This document shows positions 1 through 7,656 of a stretch of DNA of 13,487 nucleotides, in pieces. The stretch is from CAYILR01 sp964364175 (lineage in GTDB: Bacteria > Bdellovibrionota > UBA1018). The position numbers and the translations under genes were made by a program. The DNA lies in assembly GCA_964364175.1 (NCBI GenBank), contig CAYILR010000066.1, forward strand, positions 1 to 13,487, given 5' to 3'. Below the pieces are notes generated by a model. It was given only the letters and a program-made list of their open reading frames with translations. It had not been told where the DNA came from and did not search any database. Numbering within the stretch: position 1 is the first letter of the stretch; each line of letters begins with the position of its first letter.

Positions 1-73
1 CCTGTTTATAAATTATGCAAGTGAATCACTCAAACGGGCTGAACAGTTACTAAAAATCAATAATTATAACCAT

Positions 74-3049
74 ATGAAAATTTTTTTGTTTCGAAATAGA
101 AAAAAAATTATTGACGGTTTTTCCTTTCTCACACCATTCATGTTGGTACTCTGGATCGGAGTTCAGCTCTTTAAGTTTGAAGCTCCCCTTGCGATTGCGC
201 AAAACACTCAACCCATTCCAAAGCCATCCTACTCTACTTATTTGAATTTGGTGAATGACATACGGTCGGAGAAGGCTAATCTGACCAATCCCCTTGCAAA
301 AGCGTATTTTGAATCGATTTCGAATGCCTTCGAAAAAGACCTGAAACAAACGCTTGATTCCACTATAACAGCCCCTCCTGCTCCGTCGGGGTGGAATAAG
401 AGCGTGATTTTCGATCTAGTTAAAGCCAGTTGCCCCGGTGCACCGGGGGACTACACTCCTGCATGCTGTTTTGGATTGATAAAAGGCACTGCATACGGAG
501 GCTGTCCCACAAACATCACCAGAGAAAATCTGGCAGATCAGATCCGAGCAGCTCTTCTCGGCGAAATGAGTGTTCTTACTCGTGCCAAATCCATTCAAGC
601 CGCTCTGGGTGATCTCAACCTCACTGTCACTCCGACTACCAGCAACTCCTCGCTGCCGGTTCCACATCCCTCTGCTTCTTCATCCAGCGGTCCCAGATTT
701 CCTGGAGTATTATCCGCACCTCTGGATTTGAAACTGCCAGGAGGGATCGCTGCTCCGGGAACGACTTCGACAGAAAAAATGCGAAATGTCGTTGCTGAAA
801 ACTTCGAACGAATGGTTCGCGTGTTCGTCGCAGGTGACCAGCAACTTGGAATCGACAAAGGAATAACCACAACTACGGGTATTGACCCGGATACCGGCGC
901 CCTGGTGCATGTCAATGCCAATTCCCGCGCAAACGTCAGCTCAACTCGTCCGTCCATTCAAGGAATGTTTCAAGGATTCACTCCCGACATTCTCAACTCA
1001 ACCGACACCGATATTGCACAAGGAATTTTTTATCCTCAGTGGGCAGCGAGTTGCGGAATCAGTTTGGAAGACAACAGTGTCTATCGATATTTTAAAGTCA
1101 ACGGACAGTACCCCTCAGCTTATCCCGCATGTACAACCACCCCTCTTCCTTTAGCCAAGACTCGAGGCGCTATGGTGAGCGCTCTGCTGACACTGATGCT
1201 AAAAATGAAAAAGGATCTGATAGAAAAAGGTCTCATCGCTCCAGCTTCGGCTTATAACGGTGTGACGGATCCATGTACTGCAATGAAAACAGAGATCCGT
1301 GCCATGCGAGCGACGATCCAAAGCGAATTCACTCAGTTTACCCGAAGCATGGGAGGCTCGTTCACTCCCTGTAACTTAAGCCAGGCGGACGACGCAGAGG
1401 TCCTGCCCGCGCAACAAGGGAGCTGCTTGCTGACTGTGATGCAAAACCTGGTTGAGCAGGGTTATGTGTCTCAGTACATGTATTGCACTTGGCGGGCGGT
1501 GGCTGAGTCAGTGATTCAAAAATTTCAGTTGGCTGACCAGGGTGGACCTGCTGAGCCGCCACTGCACGTAGAAGGGGCAGATCCATCTGGCGCTATGCGC
1601 GCTAGGCTCCTGAGAGGCTTGAGAGGAGGGTACGCTGCAACGGGGGTTGGTATTGTGAAGTGTGAAACATTAGAGGGACTGTTTCTTGGCACTCAGCAGT
1701 ACCCGTGGGTTCCATTGTATATACATGATCGTGGAGCTTTCCACGGCAGCACTCTTGCTCCTCTAAGCGGTTATTTAACAGGCAAACCAGCAGGCCCCTC
1801 GTATTGCGACAAGATGTGTTACAGTGTCAAAGAAAGTACTGAGACATTAACTGCTATTGCTGCAAACAGTCCGAATGCTTCACCATCACCCGCTTATTCT
1901 ACAATTTATAAGAACGCACTCGATGCCTGTCAGGCAAAAACTTACGTTACACATTTTTTTGCCTGGCAGAAGGACTTCCCCACTAACTGCGGCTGTCCAG
2001 CGCAACTACCCTTGCTCCCGATCCAAGGGGTTTCCACGATTCTGATGCCATTCCAGAACAATTTGCAGACACTTCAAACTCTCTACAGCGGGGGCAGCGC
2101 AGTCACATCATCACCTCCCACTTGCGCCGGCGCTACAGGTACGGGTCCCGCACCGACTCCCACTTGCGGACCCAATGGAATTCCCATCTGTGGTAACGGT
2201 GCGCCTAGCAAGGGCACACCCTCGTGTGCCAGCGGCGGAATCACCTGCTCGGTGGGCACGCCTAGTATTGCTTTCTGTAGCAACTCGGTTCCTGCATGCT
2301 CTTCGGGGAAAGCTGCTTGTACTGATGGAATATTGAGCTGTGGAACCAGTACTGCTGATACTACTGTTGCTGCTGCGCCTTCACCTTCACCATCTTGCCC
2401 AGAAGGCACGGTCGCCACTTGTACAGATAGCGCAACAGCGGCGAAACCCATTTGCAGTCAGCATCAACCTACTTGTGCGGCTGGAAAAACGCTTTCTTGT
2501 ACCTCGGCGGGTACGGCCACCTGTGATGCTGCTGCGGTTAAGGCGGCGGATAGCCCATCTTGCCCGATCGGTACCGCAGCTTGCGTCTCTGGTGTTGCAA
2601 CATGCCGTCCTCCTGTCCCAGCCTGCACAAGTGGAACTTTGACCTGCAGTCAAGATGGAGGCGCCTATTGCGCTAGTGGTTCTGGTGCCAATCCAACTCT
2701 CAGTACGCCTGCTTGCGGTACGACAGGCTACGCCTCTTGCACCTATGGACAACCCAGAAGAGCTGTTTGCAGACCTCTTCCTCCCACTCCGGCAGGAGCC
2801 ACCACACCTTTTGCTGCTCCGTCATGCAGCGTGAGTACGGGTACCATCGCTCCCACTTGCACTAGCTTCCCTCAATGCAGCACCGGCGGTGGTAGTCCTC
2901 GATGCGACCAAGGGGAAGCTCCTGGTTGCTACGATGGTAAACCTGCATGCTATCCCCTTCCTACGCCGAGCAGTGATATCCCAGAAGGTGGAGGTAGCAC
3001 TGGGGACACTACCGGAGGTGAGACAGGCGGAGGAGATTGGGGAATTTAG
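74..3049 (+). CDS. Exported six-cysteine-head protein with Cys-repeat tail (paralogue A)
   Basis: Family not recognised. The 991-residue protein has a long basic n-region, a hydrophobic segment at about 16-34 and a plausible signal peptidase site after AIA at 42, so it is probably exported by Sec. The head domain (about 170-480) matches paralogues B and C of this window: FERMVRVF at 244-251, GFTPDIL at 301-307, and cysteines 327, 353, 401, 433, 451 and 471 (YMYCTW). A second module has C578, C582-Y, C619, C639 and C641. Residues 100-145 hold an extra Cys patch (C120, C131, C132, C144) that B and C lack. Residues 684-959 carry 30 cysteines in loose CxxGxxxC-type units separated by Pro/Thr/Ser; the protein ends in a Gly-rich run. 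The ATG at 74 gives a full signal peptide, but no Shine-Dalgarno is visible in front of it. A shorter start at Met23 would cut off the basic n-region. Function unknown; structural or surface role inferred. Confidence 0.85.
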   Translation: MKIFLFRNRKKIIDGFSFLTPFMLVLWIGVQLFKFEAPLAIAQNTQPIPKPSYSTYLNLVNDIRSEKANLTNPLAKAYFESISNAFEKDLKQTLDSTITAPPAPSGWNKSVIFDLVKASCPGAPGDYTPACCFGLIKGTAYGGCPTNITRENLADQIRAALLGEMSVLTRAKSIQAALGDLNLTVTPTTSNSSLPVPHPSASSSSGPRFPGVLSAPLDLKLPGGIAAPGTTSTEKMRNVVAENFERMVRVFVAGDQQLGIDKGITTTTGIDPDTGALVHVNANSRANVSSTRPSIQGMFQGFTPDILNSTDTDIAQGIFYPQWAASCGISLEDNSVYRYFKVNGQYPSAYPACTTTPLPLAKTRGAMVSALLTLMLKMKKDLIEKGLIAPASAYNGVTDPCTAMKTEIRAMRATIQSEFTQFTRSMGGSFTPCNLSQADDAEVLPAQQGSCLLTVMQNLVEQGYVSQYMYCTWRAVAESVIQKFQLADQGGPAEPPLHVEGADPSGAMRARLLRGLRGGYAATGVGIVKCETLEGLFLGTQQYPWVPLYIHDRGAFHGSTLAPLSGYLTGKPAGPSYCDKMCYSVKESTETLTAIAANSPNASPSPAYSTIYKNALDACQAKTYVTHFFAWQKDFPTNCGCPAQLPLLPIQGVSTILMPFQNNLQTLQTLYSGGSAVTSSPPTCAGATGTGPAPTPTCGPNGIPICGNGAPSKGTPSCASGGITCSVGTPSIAFCSNSVPACSSGKAACTDGILSCGTSTADTTVAAAPSPSPSCPEGTVATCTDSATAAKPICSQHQPTCAAGKTLSCTSAGTATCDAAAVKAADSPSCPIGTAACVSGVATCRPPVPACTSGTLTCSQDGGAYCASGSGANPTLSTPACGTTGYASCTYGQPRRAVCRPLPPTPAGATTPFAAPSCSVSTGTIAPTCTSFPQCSTGGGSPRCDQGEAPGCYDGKPACYPLPTPSSDIPEGGGSTGDTTGGETGGGDWGI

Positions 3050-3061
3050 CTCCTCGTTGAA

Positions 3062-3071
3062 AGAGCGCTCT
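3062..3071. repeat. 10-bp perfect palindrome after paralogue A
   Basis: AGAGCGCTCT lies 12 bp past the stop codon and is followed directly by another small palindrome, AGTTAACT (3072-3079). There is no loop and no T-run, so it is not a convincing intrinsic terminator. I see no other terminator between the A stop and the ATPase 1 repeats. It may be chance. Confidence 0.25.
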
Positions 3072-3108
3072 AGTTAACTCCGGATCAGCTCCTCAATCTG
3101 CCATAGAG

Positions 3109-3149
3109 TCAACTATAAGTTGACAACTTATAGTTGACAACTTATAGTT
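3109..3149 (+). repeat. Three-half-site operator-like repeat before ATPase 1
   Basis: TCAACTATAAGTTG (3109-3122) and CAACTTATAGTTGA (3124-3137) are perfect 14-bp inverted arms separated by one A. The half-site CAACTTATAGTT is then repeated directly at 3138-3149, giving a 14-bp tandem period (GACAACTTATAGTT at 3122-3135 and 3136-3149). The array stops 5 bp before the chosen ATG at 3155. The layout suits binding of a dimer plus an extra subunit; autorepression by the winged-helix part of the adjacent ATPase is an inference. Confidence 0.85.
3120..3148 (+). promoter_or_regulatory. Sigma70-like promoter inside the half-sites, probably leaderless
   Basis: TTGACA at 3120-3125 is a perfect -35 hexamer. 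TATAGT at 3143-3148 matches 5 of 6 bases of the -10 consensus, and the spacer is exactly 17 bp. Transcription normally starts 6-8 bp past the -10, here about 3154-3156, which is the ATG at 3155. No Shine-Dalgarno is possible between -10 and start, so the transcript should be leaderless. Both hexamers are built from the repeated half-sites, so a protein bound there would block RNA polymerase. Confidence 0.65.
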
Positions 3150-3154
3150 TATTT

Positions 3155-4306
3155 ATGATAGAGCAGATCAATCCATTCCAGTTTGGCCGACTTTCTGCCC
3201 AGGATCGCTTTACGGATCGTGATGATGAGCGAAAAGAACTCAAGAAGCTCATTTCATCAGGAACGCATGTTTGGCTATTCTCACCTAGACGGTATGGGAA
3301 AACTTCTTTAATTAAACAGGTTTTTAAAGAACTTAAAAATCAGACTCAAATCAAGAGCTTTTATATGGATATTTTTGATGCCAAAACGGAGGCGGATCTT
3401 GCTGAACAAATCGCACGTCACGCCACTCAGGAGTTGGCCACGAAATCCGAAAAAGCGCTCCTTCTGGCAAAGGAGCTTTTCTCTTGGCTTGGGCCTAAAC
3501 TCACTCTTGGAGAAGATGGAAGACCCGAAATCTTTTTTGGAGTCAAAAAGGAGCAGTCCGAAGATTATTCTTTGGAGAAAATTTTGGGGCCGATTCACAG
3601 TTATGCTGAGAAGAAACAGATTAAATTAGCCATTGCCATCGATGAATTTCAGCAAATTGCACAATTTGAAGATTCAGAGAAAGTTGAAGCTAGGATACGA
3701 AAAATTATTCAAGAGCCTGGACCAGTTTCTTATTTATTCTCTGGAAGTGAGCAGCATTTGATGAAGGAAATCTTTACTTTCAAAAAAAGGCCTCTCTACC
3801 ACCAAGCAATGGCCTTTCCCTTAGGATTGATTGGTAGCAAAGATTTGGTATCCTGGTTGCTTTTGCTCACAAAAAAAGCAGGATTTCCGTTTTCAGCATC
3901 CCTTGCACAACAAATTGTCGAGACGGCCGCATGTCACCCCTATCATACAGAGAAATTAGCCTATTTTTGTTTTGAGAATCAGCATTCAAGAGCAGAATAT
4001 GACTCCGATGCTGAGTTTGTCTGTGCTGTCATTGAAAATGTATTAGAGCGTGAAGAGAGCGTTTATCGAAATTATTTAAGTCTCTTGAGCGCGGGGCAAA
4101 GAGATGTTTTGATCGCTTGCGCCAGCTTCACAGGAAAAATCCCCTCGAATGACATGGTGAGAGAGTACCGATTGAGCTCTCGAACTTACTTGGATAAAAC
4201 GCTTCGGCTTTTATCGCAAAAAGGGCTGGTTGATCAAGTCGACGAAAGTTACCGGGTGCTCGATATCTTCTTTAAACAATGGTTAATAAAAAAATCGATT
4301 CAATAG
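3155..4306 (+). CDS. AAA-family ATP-binding protein with C-terminal winged helix (ATPase 1)
   Basis: The 383-residue protein resembles the prokaryotic ATPase_2/AAA_14-like group of stand-alone predicted ATPases. The Walker A motif is SPRRYGKTSL at 43-52 (K49, T50). Walker B is IAIDEF at 160-165 (D163, E164). A sensor-1-like strand, YLFSGSEQ, lies at 193-200. Residues about 310-378 look like a winged helix (GQRDVL, then LDKTLRLLSQKGLV) and end in the YRVLDIFFKQWL block usual for this group. No nuclease-like extension follows. The frame is open from a TTG at 3134, but that codon lies inside the operator repeat and upstream of the predicted transcription start, so the ATG at 3155 is preferred. 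It is AT-rich compared with paralogue A and convergent with ATPase 2. Exact biological role unknown; such genes are typically scattered accessory genes. Confidence 0.85.
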   Translation: MIEQINPFQFGRLSAQDRFTDRDDERKELKKLISSGTHVWLFSPRRYGKTSLIKQVFKELKNQTQIKSFYMDIFDAKTEADLAEQIARHATQELATKSEKALLLAKELFSWLGPKLTLGEDGRPEIFFGVKKEQSEDYSLEKILGPIHSYAEKKQIKLAIAIDEFQQIAQFEDSEKVEARIRKIIQEPGPVSYLFSGSEQHLMKEIFTFKKRPLYHQAMAFPLGLIGSKDLVSWLLLLTKKAGFPFSASLAQQIVETAACHPYHTEKLAYFCFENQHSRAEYDSDAEFVCAVIENVLEREESVYRNYLSLLSAGQRDVLIACASFTGKIPSNDMVREYRLSSRTYLDKTLRLLSQKGLVDQVDESYRVLDIFFKQWLIKKSIQ

Positions 4307-4360
4307 AGCTATTTTGTGCAAAACGGGGCGCTGGGATCTTTGGCGCTGCCGATCCTGAAA

Positions 4361-4409
4361 TTTCATTCAATTTTTATTTCGATTGGATCTGGAAGGATTT
4401 TGAATGAAA
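4361..4409. terminator. Possible bidirectional stem between convergent ATPase genes
   Basis: TTTCATTCAA (4361-4370) and TTGAATGAAA (4400-4409) form a perfect 10-bp inverted repeat around a 29-nt loop in the 112-bp gap between the two convergent stops. The stem is AT-rich and the loop is long, so it is weak for an intrinsic terminator. Its position between converging genes is the main support. The same gap also has a GGCGCTG direct repeat (4327-4333, 4342-4348) and short GGATC/GATCC pairings. Confidence 0.3.
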
Positions 4410-4418
4410 ATGGGGATT

Positions 4419-5864
4419 TTAGCCAAGCTCTCTTGGAGTCCCGGTCAGCTCCTCAAATCCGATGATTTGATAAAAACCTTCTGATTCGACGAGGCTTGGC
4501 TCAAGTTCTCCCAGAAAAATCAGAACCTTTCTGAGGCTGGAATATTTGGGGCGTTTTAGGAGCGAGGCTTTTCTTTGTATTTCTTCAACCGCTTCCTTGC
4601 CTATCTTTTTTCCTGTCTTTATTTCACAAAGGTAGAAAATCTGATCTTTGGTTTCAATCAGGAGATCAATCTGGCAAGAACCCTTGTTTTTTTGAGTTTT
4701 GGTTTGAAAATAAGGTGCGGCACTTAAAATGATTCCGGGGTCGATTTCTAACTTTTTTAACAGAAGAGGGAGATTATTTAAAACGAGATTTTCGAACTGG
4801 AGTCCCATGATGGTGTTCCATTCAGGGAGCAGTAGTATATTCTTATTTTGAAAAAGGTTTTTATTGATTTTGTCTTTCTGGGGTTCGATGTACCTCAAAT
4901 AAAATCGTAAATAGTTATCTTTGATCCGATAATAACTCAGCTTGGTGGGCTTGCCGTTTTGATAGTTGAAGTCTCGGGACAAAAAACCTGCCAGAGTCAG
5001 TTCATCCAAGTATTTGGAGAATGTACCGTTTCGATCCGTTTTCAGAGCTTTGCAAATTTGTGCAAAGCTCTTTTTTCCATGAACGAGTTGAGAAACTATT
5101 TTTTTATAAGTGAGATGCTTTTCTTCAAAAATATCCTTAAAAATTCGATCAAACTCCTCGACCAAAATTCCGTTACGTTCAAAACACAGCCGCTTGATGT
5201 TTTGCTCTGCTGATTTTGAAAAATTCACCTCCTCCAGATATCTGGGAACACCTCCAGTGACCGACAGAATCTGGGCCATTTCACGCGGGCTGGTATCCGC
5301 TTGGTAACGGCCCCAAAATTTAGGGAGAACAGAAAGAGGTAATTCTTCCAAATTTAGCGTCAAAGAGAGCCGTCCTAAAAAATCAGTAGCATGAATGACA
5401 TTGGCTTGAATCCAGCTAGACACAGATCCACAAACGACCAAAATCAAGCGGTCGTGTTTTTTGAATAAAGTATCCCAGCAAGTTTTCAAAGTGCCTGGAA
5501 ATGCGGGATCGTATTTTCCCATCCAGGAGAGTTCATCTAGAAAAACTAGGACCTTTCCAGTGGAGGGAATTTGCTGATCTAAGAGCCAGAAAGCTTGATA
5601 CCAGGATTCAGCTTTCAATCCAGGAATCGAAAGCTGCGCAGATAGCTGGTCCATGAAATGCTTGAGTTGCAACTCATTTGAATTGCCTTCGCTAGGAGCA
5701 AGGCCTTGGATTTCAATCCATGTTTTTGCGGTTTTTGAGAACTCCTGTACGAGCCTGCTTTTTCCGATCCGCCTTCGCCCAGTAATCGCAACTAAAGAAG
5801 CGGCTTTTTTGTCCCATAGCTGTTCAAGTTGGCGGAATGACCCCTCACGACCCAAGAAATTCAT
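4419..5864 (-). CDS. AAA-family ATPase with C-terminal PD-(D/E)XK-like domain (ATPase 2)
   Basis: The 481-residue protein fits the ATPase_2 plus DUF234-type architecture (COG1672-like). Walker A is GRRRIGKSR at 29-37 (K35, S36). Walker B is VLVFLDELSW at 105-114 (D110, E111). ILVVCGS at 141-147 is sensor-1-like, followed by GGVPRYLEE at 204-212. A winged helix lies at about 245-300. The block DNYLRFYLRYIEP (326-338) is typical of the family. The C-terminal domain has FE at 387-388, D430 in QIDLLIE and E444/K446 in CEIKTG, matching the E...D...ExK order of PD-(D/E)XK nucleases; activity is not proven. The ATG at 5864 has AAGGA (5871-5875) six bases upstream. It is longer than ATPase 1 and not a recent copy of it: the shared elements are the ATPase fold and the upstream repeat layout. 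Confidence 0.85.
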   Translation of the reverse strand: MNFLGREGSFRQLEQLWDKKAASLVAITGRRRIGKSRLVQEFSKTAKTWIEIQGLAPSEGNSNELQLKHFMDQLSAQLSIPGLKAESWYQAFWLLDQQIPSTGKVLVFLDELSWMGKYDPAFPGTLKTCWDTLFKKHDRLILVVCGSVSSWIQANVIHATDFLGRLSLTLNLEELPLSVLPKFWGRYQADTSPREMAQILSVTGGVPRYLEEVNFSKSAEQNIKRLCFERNGILVEEFDRIFKDIFEEKHLTYKKIVSQLVHGKKSFAQICKALKTDRNGTFSKYLDELTLAGFLSRDFNYQNGKPTKLSYYRIKDNYLRFYLRYIEPQKDKINKNLFQNKNILLLPEWNTIMGLQFENLVLNNLPLLLKKLEIDPGIILSAAPYFQTKTQKNKGSCQIDLLIETKDQIFYLCEIKTGKKIGKEAVEEIQRKASLLKRPKYSSLRKVLIFLGELEPSLVESEGFYQIIGFEELTGTPRELG

Positions 5865-5870
5865 TTTTAG

Positions 5871-5875
5871 TCCTT
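5871..5875 (-). promoter_or_regulatory. Ribosome binding site of ATPase 2
   Basis: AAGGA on the minus strand ends six bases before the ATG at 5864 and fixes that start. ATPase 1 has no such site. Confidence 0.7.
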
Positions 5876-5892
5876 ATTTTTTAGATTCTCTT

Positions 5893-5975
5893 AATCGCAT
5901 TTTGGCGATTTGGAGAAATAATAACATGAGTTTTAAATTTCTCCAAATCGCATTTTGGCGATTTGGAGAAATTTA
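5893..5975. repeat. Three-half-site operator-like repeat before ATPase 2
   Basis: The half-site GCGATTTGGAGAAAT occurs directly at 5905-5919 and 5958-5972 and inverted at 5937-5951. The last two form part of a perfect inverted repeat with 18-bp arms (5934-5951 and 5958-5975) and a 6-bp spacer ATTTTG. A 27-bp block is identical at 5893-5919 and 5946-5972, a period of 53 bp, because the spacer and the inner AATCGC are copied too. As with ATPase 1, the full palindrome is distal and the single extra half-site is nearer the gene, but the sequences are unrelated. Confidence 0.85.
5918..5946 (-). promoter_or_regulatory. Candidate ATPase 2 promoter
   Basis: On the minus strand TTGGAG (5946-5941) acts as a weak -35, matching only TTG well. 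TATTAT (5923-5918) is a 5 of 6 match to the -10 consensus, and the spacer is 17 bp. The -35 lies in the gene-proximal arm of the palindrome and the -10 touches the third half-site, so predicted initiation near 5911 falls inside that half-site. The mRNA leader would be about 45 nt. Confidence 0.45.
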
Positions 5976-6004
5976 TTGAAAAGGGGGCATGTATCCCATT
6001 CAAC

Positions 6005-7288
6005 TCAAATCGCTCTCCTCGCTGCTTCTCTTTCTGGATGCTCGAACGCACTACTGAAATGCTCCAGGTCCCGAGGAGTCATTCCTAGGGCACGTCCAAG
6101 TTCGCGCCAGCTGGCGACTGCTCGCTCGGTTGCAGCAAGAATCTCTTTCGCCCGAGACTGGGAGATTCGGAAATACGGTGCCGCTGAAAGTAGGGCCTCA
6201 ATGCTCGCGCTCGGCCCCGCTTCTTCCGATATCCAGGTCTTCAACTCACGAACGCGCTCAGGGAATGGATTGATATCGAAAGCTGGCGCCAATCGCCATT
6301 TGCCGCTCTCAACATGCAAGAAACCATGATTGAGTAAATGGTCGTCTACATTGGTCACTAAAATAGAGAAGGCGATCCTGCGCCAAAGTTCGTCAATATC
6401 GCCCTGGGCCGACGCACCGTGCGTTCTGATGGCATCAACAATTTCTGTGTAGGTGTGCTGGGCAGAGTCTGTCGGTTCAACACCTAGCAGGGTCGCTGCG
6501 GAAATATATAACAGTCTGCCGCCGTCTTTTGATCTGTCGAAGCGACGGACGAGAGTCACAGGGACTCCATCGCTATCGATCAGTCGCGTCGACGCGGCAT
6601 TGATGCCAGCGGCTTGTGCAAGTTGCATCGCAAGGACTTCACCTACTGTAACGGGACGTTCATCAGCAACGCTTGGAAACTTGCCAATCGAAAGACAGCC
6701 ATCTGAGTCGATCACCGTACACTTCGGGCGCATGCCGCCGAGTGAGGTGCCTCGACCTCGCAGGTAGGCAAGATCAGCTTCCGTTTCGCTGTCGGTTTCC
6801 ACTGCCCATGTAGCCGTTCTGAGATGAGTAAGTTCGATCAGAGGGGGTGCCGTTCGCCGCTCATTTTCTGGAGCGCGTCTGAATACTCCCTCTTCGTCTT
6901 GGAACCGTAAGGCACCCATGCGACTGAAATCATCGACGGCAAGGAGGAAGTCGAGCCCCATCCATGGACGATTCTCAGTCTGCTCCCCTTTTTTTCGTGC
7001 TTGCTGCCGACGTTTGGCGTGATCGCGCAGAATGACGCGTCGGCCCCAGCCGTCCGGCTCTGTGTCAGCAATCGACCCATGGAACACTGACCCATCCCGG
7101 CTTTTCCGGTGAAATTGAGGACCACTCACTAATGGTAGGCTAGGTTCGATAGCAAAACGATCTGGGCTGGAGAGCCAAGCAGCACTGTACTCGAAGGCCG
7201 CGCTTTCTCGCGCACCCTGGGAGTCATAGTGGAGGGTTCCAATCGCTCGGATTCCGTCACCTAGGTAAACTTGGATATTGCGGCTCAT
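6005..7288 (-). CDS. hipA: HipA-family serine/threonine kinase toxin
   Basis: The 427-residue protein is close to the usual HipA length of about 440. HipA toxins are kinases that cause growth arrest; in E. coli HipA the target is glutamyl-tRNA synthetase GltX, but this protein's substrate cannot be read from sequence. The N-terminal HipA subdomain (about 1-100) includes the typical FHGSIADTEPDGWGRR block (69-84). The Gly-rich loop TSLGGMRPK (181-189) corresponds to the region of the autophosphorylated serine, and K203 in GKFP to the ATP-binding lysine. D315 and N320 in NVDDHLLNHGF and D338 in APAFDINP have the same spacing (5, then 18) as E. coli HipA D309, N314 and D332. All key residues appear present, so it looks active. 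Its ATG overlaps the hipB stop (ATGA). Confidence 0.93.
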   Translation of the reverse strand: MSRNIQVYLGDGIRAIGTLHYDSQGARESAAFEYSAAWLSSPDRFAIEPSLPLVSGPQFHRKSRDGSVFHGSIADTEPDGWGRRVILRDHAKRRQQARKKGEQTENRPWMGLDFLLAVDDFSRMGALRFQDEEGVFRRAPENERRTAPPLIELTHLRTATWAVETDSETEADLAYLRGRGTSLGGMRPKCTVIDSDGCLSIGKFPSVADERPVTVGEVLAMQLAQAAGINAASTRLIDSDGVPVTLVRRFDRSKDGGRLLYISAATLLGVEPTDSAQHTYTEIVDAIRTHGASAQGDIDELWRRIAFSILVTNVDDHLLNHGFLHVESGKWRLAPAFDINPFPERVRELKTWISEEAGPSASIEALLSAAPYFRISQSRAKEILAATERAVASWRELGRALGMTPRDLEHFSSAFEHPEREAARRAI

Positions 7289-7617
7289 AAGCTCGTGGGC
7301 TCCTTTTTGACCCTGACACGTCGAGGAAGTCGCTGTTCATCGAGAAGAAGCCCTTGATCGTCACGCTTCGGGTCTACCAGGTCACCGAATGCGTTTCCGA
7401 GCCCAAGCGCAAAAAGAGTCATGGCATATACACCGAGAGAGACGGTGGGATTGCCCTTTTCGACGCGCATATAAGTGTTCATAGACACCCCAATGCGTTC
7501 GGCCATCATTGCGACAGTCAATTTACGTTTTCGACGCGCTACGGCGATATCGGTACCAAATTTGGTTAAGGATCGCTTGATGTGAGCAGGCAATACATCA
7601 TGGACCGAAGAACGCAT
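7285..7617 (-). CDS. hipB: HipB-like XRE-family antitoxin
   Basis: This 110-residue protein has a helix-turn-helix of the Cro/C1/XRE type at about 31-73 (KLTVAMMAERIGVSMNTYMR, then VEKGNPTVSLGVY) and a basic C-terminal tail (LPRRVRVKKEP). In HipBA systems the antitoxin binds HipA and represses the operon. The start at 7617 is supported by GGAG (7628-7625) seven bases upstream. The stop overlaps the hipA start by four bases, indicating translational coupling and tight stoichiometry. It is the first gene of the pair. Confidence 0.88.
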   Translation of the reverse strand: MRSSVHDVLPAHIKRSLTKFGTDIAVARRKRKLTVAMMAERIGVSMNTYMRVEKGNPTVSLGVYAMTLFALGLGNAFGDLVDPKRDDQGLLLDEQRLPRRVRVKKEPTSL

Positions 7618-7656
7618 TTTATGACTCCATATATTGCTAATAAATAAGGTTAAACA

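Noticed and set aside
3134..3154. TTG start extending ATPase 1 by seven residues
   Set aside because: The codon lies inside the repeat array and upstream of the predicted transcription start; ATG at 3155 begins the family-like NPFQFG region almost at once.
3080..4462. Similarity between CAGCTCCTCAA near 3087-3097 and the 3' end of ATPase 2 near 4445-4455, as if an ATPase remnant lay after paralogue A
   Set aside because: The match is only about eleven bases, and no longer similarity or Walker motif accompanies it; likely chance.
5893..5972. Two identical 27-bp blocks with a 26-bp gap, resembling a minimal CRISPR array
   Set aside because: Only two copies, no cas genes, and the gap itself contains the inverted arm. 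It is better explained as operator half-sites in front of ATPase 2.
6453..6767. Plus-strand open frame antisense to hipA
   Set aside because: It is a shadow of the hipA reading frame with no Shine-Dalgarno or recognisable product. The same applies to the other antisense frames inside A, B, C and the ATPases.
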